Of a stretch of 64,000 nucleotides of DNA, positions 55,757 to 64,000 are shown piece after piece; the first letter of the stretch is position 1; every line of letters begins with the position of its first letter. Origin of the DNA: Gnetum montanum (taxonomy: Eukaryota > Streptophyta > Gnetopsida > Gnetales > Gnetaceae); NCBI GenBank assembly GCA_015680685.1, contig MNCI01004661.1:197729-261728 (forward strand), written 5' to 3'. A program made the position numbers and the translations under genes. Under the pieces are notes generated by a model. That model searched no databases. It saw only the letters and a program-made list of their open reading frames with translations, and was not told the origin of the DNA.

Positions 55757-58089
55757 ATGTCTCTCTCACAAGACTATGACAATGCAACAATTAGTGAGGC
55801 AATTCATTGGAGAACCAACAAAATATATGATGCTGAAGATGAAGTTAGGAGTACTCAATCCTATGCAGGGGTCTCCTATGATCATGAGCACCCTGACGGT
55901 ACTCATGTACTCTTGTCATCCAACTCTAGCACCTCTAGTAAGGATGGGACATCCCATAGAACGAGGGGGCCCGTAAGGCCTAGGACCTTCTCAATAGTTA
56001 ACAAGAATCTATCCAGGGATGATTGGGAGACTTACCAAAGTCATGATGAGTCTTCCAATTCTTTCTCTTCCTCTACCCCTTCAACGTCAGGTCATGCCAC
56101 AGATGATCGTCTTTCAAGGGGTCGGTGTAGAAATAAAAATTGAACCCATGGGCAAAGTTAGAAACACCAACATGAACAAAGACAACATCATCCCAACTTG
56201 CAAATTCATAACCTAGCTAGTAACAATGAACCCCTGCTGGTCACTAAGAGCCTAATGCATATACAAGAGGCTATTCAAATATCCCATAGGCATCGCAAGG
56301 AAAGCCATCTACCCAAGCTTGATTTAAATAACTTTCCCAAGTTTTCAGGAGGCTTTGATTTAGATCGGCAATATCATTTACAAGCCTTCTACGATGCCTA
56401 TGTATGGAACAATATTGATAATGGGTGGCAAAAACTTAAGCTTCTTCCTATGACACTCGTTGGCCAAGCAAAAGTATGGTATAGGTCCTTAAGGCCACAA
56501 TCAATTCAACGTTGGCCGACAATGGTAGAACTCTTCAATGAAAGATATCAAACCTATGCAAGAGTGTCAACCTTGAGGAGACAAATCCAAGAATGGAAAT
56601 AGGGGCAGCATGAACCCTTGGACATGGCCTTAGAAAGATACTATTCATTATTAAATAATTTCCCAGGCCATGGATTCGCCAAGGAAAGGCTAATGTATCA
56701 CATCATGGATGGGCTCCATAATGAAACAAGGGAGACCCTAGGAATGTATGCCCCAAGTCAACTATATGAGCTACAGACCCACCAACTTCAAGAGCTTATC
56801 CAACAGGTAGCAAAAGAAGAAGGAGAAATAGCTAAATGAGAGAATGTTGAAAGTTCTCAACAGGACCAAAATCTCAACTTAGCAAGGGTCCATGATCATG
56901 AAGAGGAGAAATTAACCCACTTCAAGGAGGTGGAATCATCTTTGCCAATCCTACAATCACTAGATGAAATTGAGGCAAGGATCAATAAGATGACAGATTG
57001 GGTACATGAAAGATGTGGAGAATATGCCAACATTATTAGAGGAAGAACCATGACGAACCAGGAAACAGGACAAAACACCACTAGACAATCAGAAAGAAGG
57101 GTTGAACAGAATAAGGATAGAAACTCAACTGCCAATCACACGTATCAATGTAAGATTTTCCTATACGATCACCCCAAAGGCTAATGTCCAATCTTGTCAC
57201 ATTTACATGAGCATTGGAAAGGAATGTTACATCCTGATTTCGTACAGAAATACTAGGTTCAATCGTAGTGGCAAAAACCCTAGTCATGGGGGAGGCCACC
57301 ATTAGATTGGTCACACCCTTCCTACCATCTGAACCCAAGCACTTATTATGTTTAGCATCTTGTTTCTCTGATTGGGTCAACATCCTCTATTTCACCACAT
57401 TATTATCATTCTCCTGAGTACTATCAACCCATGTCCTCTCCAACAAGATCACCATCTCATGTTTCTTACACTTCTCTTCACCCTCAATATTCTCATATTC
57501 ATCTCCGTCTACATCGCTACCAATTGTGCCAGAAGGTTTTGCACCATAGCATCAACCCATGAACATTATTGGTGCTACTACTATCAAAAGCAGTGGGAAT
57601 GCTCCACAATGTGGAAAGCGTCCTTTCTTTAGGAAGGACTAGAGAAAGAGACATCACTGTTCTAAAACCACTACATCCTCCAACTCAGCACAAGTTCAAC
57701 GTTGTGATGCATCTGCCTCCTTGAACTCAATGCCTCCTATTACTCTATCTGGGCCACCAATCAACACTTCAGCAACCATGTAGCCCAATGAATACAACCA
57801 TGTAGGAAGACATATTGATCCTTGCATACCATCTTACAGTCATGGGTGCCATAGTGGGTCAACTCCTTATCAATTAATCAAATCTTATAACTTTCCCCAC
57901 TATGTCAACTTTAATCAAGTGTGTGAACCCCAATTTGGGTACATTCCAACCACCACATCCAAAGACACCCAATGGTTTGGATATGACTGGGTCCTAATAT
58001 TTTCAAAATGCATAGATACAAACCTTCCATTTATTAATTCTCGCCATGATCAAAAGTTTAGTTATGGGGGATATCCTCCATTCGAATAA
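55757..58089 (+). pseudogene. TE-7 gag (broken)
   Basis: ATG 55757 opens a frame that stays in phase to beyond 57184: N-terminal MSLSQDYDNATISEAIHW, Ser-rich linker, core (56198-56840: LDLNNFPKFSGGFDLD, WNNIDNGWQKLKLLP, GHGFAKERLMYHIMDGL), a coiled-coil segment, then a knuckle reading CKIFLYDHPKG-stop-CP in which the second Cys is Phe. Beyond about 57500 a frameshift occurs, and the C-terminal module (HIDPCIPSYSHG, FPHYVNFNQVCEPQFGY, YDWVLIFSKC) ends at TAA 58087-58089. Stops at 56144, 56159, 56600 and 56837 fit CGA, CAG or CAA changes. The C-terminal module is shared with TE-5 and of unknown function. Confidence 0.75.
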
Positions 58090-59130
58090 GTAGAATTAAT
58101 AAATGTTTTTCCTTTTCTTCAATTTTACAATTTTTTGTTTTCTAGTTTCTCATCTTTCAAATTGTTATTTTACCTTTTTATCTTTTTATGGGTAATCTCA
58201 TCTATGAATAAAACACTCATGTGACCTGTTGGTTGAGGTGTTGTTCTATGCTATCAAGTCTCCAGTGACTAATTACTTGGACAGCAAGCCATCACATCCA
58301 TCCGTTCTATTAATAAGAGGTTCTACTCTAAGTACAATGATATTATTATCATCATGAAAACTTAAAAGTAATTTTGTGCTCATTATGCCCAAAACAAAGA
58401 ATGATGGACTAAGAAGGAATGGCCAGGGTGTGACATCAAAGGGACTTGTGGATTTTCTTTGGTGACATCTGTAGGTGCTATCATGTAGCTTGGTTGTACT
58501 AAGATCCTTGTAGATCTAACAACAATGGGAATAAGAGTAATAAAGGCACTTAATAAAGAAATCCAATGCTATTCTAGGGGGTCCCACTAGAAAGGCATGC
58601 ACCCATGCTTGAAGGTAGGTGGCTTCTTTGTACACATAAAAAAAAAGAAAAAGAAGAAGAAGAGAGAAAGTGTGCCAAAGCAGCCAGAAAAAAATGAATG
58701 TGCGACAAAGAAATTCCAAATCACTCCTCCCTTGAACAAAACGTCAAGTGATCATACGCCTTGCTATCATGATGCTCTTATGGTTGTCCATCATTGGATG
58801 AAACAATGTGATGTCACTGATTGGAGAAATGGACTTGGTCTTGATTTTGGAGTGATAGGCTAATAACACATTAATCACGCCCTGCACTCAAGATTCATTG
58901 TGCCTTGGGTTAGTTACCTCATGTCCCAATCTCTGCAATCCCTTCCACAATTGACCTCATCTTTTTGTTAATGTATTTGTGACTCGTGTCTTGTGTAGCA
59001 TTAAATTCATATTTCATCATGGTGGTATCTACATGTGTGTGTTTTGTGCAACTGGTGTGGATTACATTTCACCCTTCTAGTGCCTATGGACATTTTTAGG
59101 GTGGTTACGTAAGGGCATCATAGGTAGGAA

Positions 59131-59152
59131 CCTGCTTTGGGGAGGACCCACT
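59131..59152 (+). promoter_or_regulatory. Conserved 22-bp non-coding block in TE-7
   Basis: Identical to the copies in TE-3 and TE-4. Confidence 0.55.
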
Positions 59153-59680
59153 TATGTAACCTTTGTAATTTACACTCATTACACATCATCACCACATCAT
59201 TTTATACCGTCCATGTGCTTCATTGCCAAATTTATTCTTTCTCCTGTCATCCTTTTACTTCCAACATTCCTATGCACCATAACATGCCCTTTTTCCTCAT
59301 CCTATTCATGCATTTCATTATTAGATTCTACCCCATTATACTTTTTATGCCTCTCGATCTGTTCAATGTTACCCTAGACGCAATATCGAGTCAACGCTAT
59401 CGGGTACGTGATGTTGCATCCATTAAAACTATATATATGGATCCCCCATGCATGTCAACATCATTTTACACTATTCATGTGTGGGGATTGGTTCAAATTT
59501 TCTTCTACGAACTTGCTAGCTTGTGCACCTATCATTCAAATATCCATAACTTGCTCGTTAATGCTTCGATTCCCATTTCGATTGAACCTATCTACACTCG
59601 AAGTGTTCAGCTTAGTCGTGGGGGAAGGGTACGTCCCAAGTTTTGTGTAATTTTCCAAAATTTATCATCACCTGAAGGAT

Positions 59681-59923
59681 ATCATAAAGGGTAAATGACC
59701 GTAGAAACTGTTAAACACGTTGCCAAATCAATTTTCTCTCTTCACTCATACCATGAGAATTATCATAAAGGGTAAATGACCGTAGAAACTATTAAACACG
59801 TTGCCAAATCAATTTTCTCTCTTCACTCATACCATGAGAATTATCATAAATGGTAAATGATCGTAGAAACTATTAAACACGCTGCCAAATCAATTTTCTC
59901 TCTTCACTCATACCATGAGAATT
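59681..59923. repeat. Three 81-bp direct tandem repeats
   Basis: Units start at 59681, 59762 and 59843 with only a few base changes. TE-5 has no such triplication at the matching place, so it arose in this copy or sub-family. Confidence 0.9.
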
Positions 59924-60106
59924 AATTTTTGAAGCCACCTAATCAAATTGGGCCTAATATCAAAAATTTTAGGGGATATTTTCATAAAATTTCCTAACTC
60001 TGGATCACACAAAACAAAAAAAACACATTCATTAAAGGCAAGAAGTAAGGGTATAAGTCACATTTTGTAAATAACCTTACTAATAGCTAGCCCCGTGTGA
60101 TTGCAG

Positions 60107-61391
60107 ATGGCCCCTAAACGTGGATAGCAAGGAGAACCCTCTCAAGGTGCCTTCAAATGACCAAGGAGAGGTAGAGGCCAGGTGTCTCCTGAGGAACATA
60201 CAAAATAGGAGGCACAATCATTCAGCATCCATCAAGAGCCTCTTATTACTGTGCAATTGGGACAAGCTAAAAGAGGAGCCGTTGAAGCACCTGAATAGGG
60301 ACAACATCTCACGTTATCCCCAGAATATGTTCAGGCAATCCACGAAAGATCCACATCAACAGCCGTGATTGTGGAACTCAACTTTGGATCTTTCATCGAG
60401 TTCACTCCTGAAGCAATCAGGGAGCAACTCAAAGGGTCCCCATTATGGCCTATCCTCTCTGACAGTTGGTACTTGGGAGAGACGTACCAATTTTGGCACA
60501 ATAAAGAAGAAGGCACCACAGTTGATATTGGTGGTATTTCTATAGATTTCTTTGCCAAAGCCATTTTGGAAGTGTTAAATCTTCCAAATACATGGTTGAA
60601 AATTGCTCACCAACCCACTCACTTCGATGCTTATGCACAAAAAATTTGGTTCAAAAGGATGTACGTTAAGGAAGACAAGGTGTATGGAGAGTTGACCTTG
60701 GACTAGGTGGGGATGTACAAGCAAGTAGTTGAAAAATAAATCCATATGGCCAAGGCCCATATCAACACTCTTAGTGCTTAAAACACTGATTGGTGGGCCA
60801 TATTGGATACCTATGCATTTGCCCACCAAGCAGAGCTCAAAAGCCGTGACTTGTAGATACAAGATCTTACAGCGTACATGAAATTGACAAATCTGTGATA
60901 TGCCAATTTAGCCATGCTAATAGTAAGATGCCTGAGAATAGAACTAGAGAAGCAAGAAGCAACCACCTACGTGAAATATGAAATCGAATTTGCTGAGCAT
61001 AAGAAGACATTGTAGAAAATAGAAGTCGCAAATTCTAAATTAGAGGTGGTCAAGGTTAGCTACCAATGACAAAAAAGATGTCACGACAGACTTGGCTCGA
61101 TGGCTTACAAACTACTAGGAACATAATGACAAGGCCAGAGCCTATGAGGAGGAACGATGGCCATGTGCAGCTTGGTATGTCAAGGCCAATCAGATGTTCC
61201 CAAAACTATCATGTCCATGGAAGGTGTTGACTCCATCAATCATTGGAGCATCAGCATGGATGGCACAGGACTCCCGAACTGAAGAGGAAAAGCTCCAGGC
61301 ACTCCTTTAGAGTCATCAACTTCCAAAACCTGGAGCACAAGACAAGGGGAAGAGGCCCATGGAAGAGCCACCACTGCTAGGAAGCACATGA
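60107..61391 (+). pseudogene. TE-7 ORF2 (env-position protein, broken)
   Basis: ATG 60107 lies directly after TTGCAG. In-frame stops follow at codons 7, 18, 36 and later. The best part (60365-60706) has FGSFIEFTPEAIREQLKGSP, TTVDIGGISIDFFAKAILEV, TWLKIAHQPTHFDAYAQKIW and VYGELTLD, which resembles the N-terminal half of a Transposase_32-like plant transposon domain (from memory). The rest is Glu/Lys/Leu-rich with coiled-coil character and ends with the conserved CPWKVLTPSIIGASAWMA and KPGAQDKGKRPMEEPP. Compared with TE-5 the second half of the domain is missing, so each copy keeps a different half. Role unknown. Confidence 0.6.
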
Positions 61392-61547
61392 GTTCCAACA
61401 ATTTTGAATTCTGCACTTTGTGTTTGTGTCCCAATTTTTTTTTGTTTAATTCTACACTGCGACATGAGTAAATTCCTAGTAGTCAATAATCCCATACCTA
61501 TAATTTTTTTTTACTCAAGGATGAGTTGTTATTCATTCATGGGGGTA

Positions 61548-62422
61548 TGATGAAGCATCTAGTGGATAGCGTCAACTAGGCTACATCGACGAAGCCCCAT
61601 CAACGCGGTCGCATTAACGTAGCCCTGTGAATGCATCTTTCCAAGCGTTGACGTGGCCTCATCAACGCAGAGTTCATTTTCCGCTATAAATATGCATGCA
61701 CCTGCCACATGTAGGCATCCAATGTTCAAGTTGTAGCAAAGCTCTTACAATTTGTTTCTGTAGGAGTTAGACTATTTTCCCAAGTGCATGCCCGTCGTGT
61801 GATGCTTGTAATTGTACAGAACCTTTATTCGAGTGTGATGTACTTGGACACGCACATGATCGGCAATAAAGATTGAGATTACTCCATCATTGCAGCATTC
61901 ACTTAGTTTTAATTATTTAATTGTTATTGTTATTTATTATTTTCTTAGTTAATATTTCTTTACCATCATTTAATATTCCTATTGTTAAATGCAGAATGAG
62001 TACAACTTAATCACAAACATTGAAGTGTAACTACTTGGTAACCCAGTAGCGTATCTAGGAGCGCTCAAGTAATATATGTTTGGTAAGCCCAAAAGTAGTA
62101 CACGAGGTCCAAGATGTGTACAGATGATGCTTATCGCACTTAATCTAGCTTAGATTCTCTTCTCCCACTCCCTCTTAGCTAAAACAAAGTTATTTTCCAT
62201 TGCCTCTAGGAGTAGCACTAGTTTAGGCCCACATCATACACCTCACTCTGCACTAAACCATATGTGACAAAGCAAATACTAGTCCAAGTGGGAAGACAGC
62301 AAACTGCGATCAACATGTAACGATCTAGATACCACAACTAGCCCATCCACGAAGTTTGACTAGATCATGCGTGAACGCTCGTATTCGTATGGTTGAGTGT
62401 AGGGGTACCTTGCCACTCATCA
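61548..62422 (+). repeat. 3' LTR of TE-7 (875 bp)
   Basis: Starts TGATGAAGCATCT after CATGGGGGTA and ends CACTCATCA. TATA box 61685-61692. Confidence 0.92.
61865..61870 (+). terminator. Polyadenylation signal, TE-7 3' LTR
   Basis: AATAAA at the same position as in the 5' LTR. Confidence 0.5.
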
Positions 62423-62427
62423 ATGAC
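62423..62427. repeat. Right target-site duplication of TE-7 (ATGAC)
   Basis: Identical to 54734-54738. Confidence 0.92.
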
Positions 62428-63212
62428 AAAACCATCCATAGTCTTGATTCGTAGTGAACCAAAAAAGTGTATGTAACATAGATTACAACTACAGATAAGT
62501 TGTTGAATGATATTAGTTTAAGCTAAGAAAGGAATAACATTAGTTAGAGAACATCTGTGAGAAATTACATTATATTGAAATTTCTAAATAACATAAATAA
62601 CAATGGGATAAAAGAATAATGTAAAAATCCTTGAGGTTGAGAAATATCACCAAACAAAACTACCTCTAATCCTAGCTTAAAACCATATAAATAAAAATCA
62701 CATAAAGACTATGAACTTCAAGTAAGAGAACAAGAAAAAATCTAATGGTTGAATAAATCTTTTATGTTGTGAAGTGCAAATCAAGGATAATGGAAAATCA
62801 AATGAAAGTAGGAAATATTAATAGAAAAACCTTGATGAATTAAATATAATAAAGAATGCTTAAATTTTTAAGAAGTGGTAGCATTTCACATATTTTAAAT
62901 GTGATACTTTTATAATTATGTTTAAAGATGCAAAGGATCTATTGGGTAAATATTACAATTTATCATGAAAATTAAATATTAACTCAACAAAGTCGTTGAA
63001 TAACACTAGGTTTCAGAAGAAAATATGATACAGACTTGTTGCTATAATATTATATTTTTGTTTCAAATGTTAAGTTTGATAGCAACTAAGAAAAACATTA
63101 TGCCCATCTTGAAGATCCTTCAACCCACATAGCCTTCATGTGTATTCTTTTCTAGGAATTTGCATCAATCTTTCAACTTTATATTTTAAGATGACATGAA
63201 CTCAAATGAAGT
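62428..63212. other. AT-rich DNA between TE-7 and the 52-bp array
   Basis: No reading frame, RNA gene or repeat recognised. Confidence 0.5.
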
Positions 63213-63420
63213 TTATTAATGAAAATGCAACATCTTATTAGAAGTATAACTAATAGATTACCCCTTATTAATGAAAATGCAACATCTTATTAGAAGTATA
63301 ACTAATAGATTACCCCTTATTAATGAAAATGCAACATCTTATTAGAAGTATAACTAATAGATTACCCCTTATTAATGAAAATGCAACATCTTATTAGAAG
63401 TATAACTAATAGATTCTCCC
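63213..63420. repeat. Four 52-bp tandem repeats
   Basis: Units at 63213, 63265, 63317 and 63369; the first three are virtually identical, the last differs only in its final bases (TTCTCCC for TTACCCC). It abuts the LINE-B coding sequence. Confidence 0.95.
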
Positions 63421-64000
63421 TAAAACAGGAGATCCAACTTGTATCTCCAATTGGCGACCTATCACCTTACTTAATGTGGTTTACAAAATTTGGGCAAAGT
63501 GTTTGGCCTTGCGATTAAAGAAAGTCCTTGCCTTTATTATTTCCCCCCAACAGACTGGCTTTGTTCCGGGAAGATACATATTAAATAATGTGGTGGCTGC
63601 TTGGGAAGGTCTTAAGTGGGCTGAGGATGAGGGTCAGGATATCCTCTTGATGAAGCTTGACTACGCTAAAGCCTATGATAACATTAAGTGGGACTTCATT
63701 ATCCAAACCATGACTAAATTGGGTTTTGGCCCTAAGTTCATTCATATGGTAGAATGCTTATTCTCAGATGCTACTGCGCGAATCGCGACTACCTTCGGCA
63801 TCACTTCTCCCTTTTTTATTCATAGGTCTGTCAGGCAAGGTTGCCCTCTCACTCCTTATCTCTTCATCATAGCGGCTAATTTTCTCTGTCATCGAATCAT
63901 CTTGGATATTCAAAACAATGTTTTATTTGGGGTTCCTCTATCTTCTCCTCAACATCAGCTCCTCAATATGCATTTCGCTGATGACTCATTTTTCCTTATT
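63413..64000 (+). CDS. LINE-B ORF2 reverse transcriptase (partial, open to window end)
   Basis: A plus-strand frame with no stop from about 63413 to the edge. Blocks in order: ILPKTGDPTCISNWRPITLL, LALRLKKVLAFIISPQQTGF, GRYILNNVVAAWEGLKWAED, motif A LLMKLDYAKAYDNIKW, GFGPKFIHMVECLFSDATAR, motif B SVRQGCPLTPYLFI and motif C MHFADDSFFLI with both catalytic aspartates. This is a plant L1-type LINE RT, which copies LINE RNA at a nicked target. The endonuclease part is not present upstream: the sequence starts right at the tandem array, so this copy is 5'-truncated or rearranged. Unlike LINE-A it looks intact over the visible 195 codons. Confidence 0.85.
   Translation, partial: MLPKTGDPTCISNWRPITLLNVVYKIWAKCLALRLKKVLAFIISPQQTGFVPGRYILNNVVAAWEGLKWAEDEGQDILLMKLDYAKAYDNIKWDFIIQTMTKLGFGPKFIHMVECLFSDATARIATTFGITSPFFIHRSVRQGCPLTPYLFIIAANFLCHRIILDIQNNVLFGVPLSSPQHQLLNMHFADDSFFLI

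Larger units (their letters stand above)
58090..60106 (+). other. TE-7 region between gag and ORF2
   Basis: No gene. Holds a poly-purine AAAG run (58638-58670), the conserved 22-bp block (59131-59152), GATATCG-like words near 59380-59415, and three 81-bp direct repeats (59681-59923). It ends with GTGTGATTGCAG, a splice-acceptor-like site, directly before the ORF2 ATG. Confidence 0.6.
54739..62422 (+). mobile_element. TE-7: complete non-autonomous gag plus ORF2 LTR retrotransposon
   Basis: 7.7 kb: 5' LTR, tRNA-Asp primer site, gag (55757-58089), 2 kb non-coding with a triplicated 81-bp unit, ORF2 (60107-61391), polypurine GGGGG, 3' LTR, and a perfect target duplication. No protease, RT or integrase. 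It is the intact-structure counterpart of TE-5. The two LTRs differ at many sites, largely transitions, so the insertion is older than TE-6. Confidence 0.92.

Noticed and set aside
58638-58670. Poly-A/AAAG run in TE-7 as a possible LINE or SINE tail
   Set aside because: It is inside the conserved gag-ORF2 spacer of TE-7 with no element boundary or duplication.

Overview
The window is a stretch of repeat-rich nuclear DNA from a seed plant. The evidence is plant-type Ty3/gypsy LTR retrotransposons whose primer-binding sites match plant tRNA-Asp, a Tat/Ogre-type element with a second (archaeal-type) RNase H, plant L1-type LINE reverse transcriptases, plant-like introns, and heavy decay by C-to-T type changes. 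I see no intact host gene, rRNA, tRNA or CRISPR. The species cannot be told from the sequence.

Layout. 1-1366: 3' end of a plus-strand LTR element (TE-1), inserted into the tail of a minus-strand element. 1367-16481: TE-2 (minus), the only member of its family here with protease, RT, RNase H and integrase; it is cut open by TE-1 and by TE-3. 8490-15628: TE-3 (plus), nested in the TE-2 leader just beside its primer-binding site. 16563-23220: TE-4 (plus), a relative with a truncated 3' LTR. TE-3 and TE-4 keep gag-protease but have lost RT to integrase through different deletions. 23221-28280: AT-rich DNA with an inverted tRNA-like (SINE-like) pair, a ruined LINE (24380-26930) and degenerate repeats. 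28281-54021: TE-5 (minus), a gag plus ORF2 element without RT, with a perfect 5-bp target duplication. Inside it, 34280-51610 is TE-6 (plus), a 17.3-kb Tat/Ogre-like element, also with a perfect target duplication. 54739-62422: TE-7 (plus), the same family as TE-5, again with a perfect target duplication. 63213-63420: four 52-bp tandem repeats, followed directly by an open LINE reverse transcriptase that runs off the window.

How the parts work together. TE-2 could once have supplied RT and integrase for relatives such as TE-3 and TE-4 that share LTRs, primer-binding site and polypurine tract. TE-5 and TE-7 are non-autonomous, and their env-position ORF2 starts right after a splice acceptor. 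TE-6 is the most interesting object. Gag-protease and RT-integrase are separated by a 5.2-kb candidate sense intron (39857-45082) that joins in phase. Inside that intron, on the opposite strand, lies an eight-exon gene (44619-40577) of about a thousand codons; six of its seven splice junctions keep phase. I do not recognise its product. All large reading frames in the window carry nonsense changes, so nearly every protein gene is called as a pseudogene.
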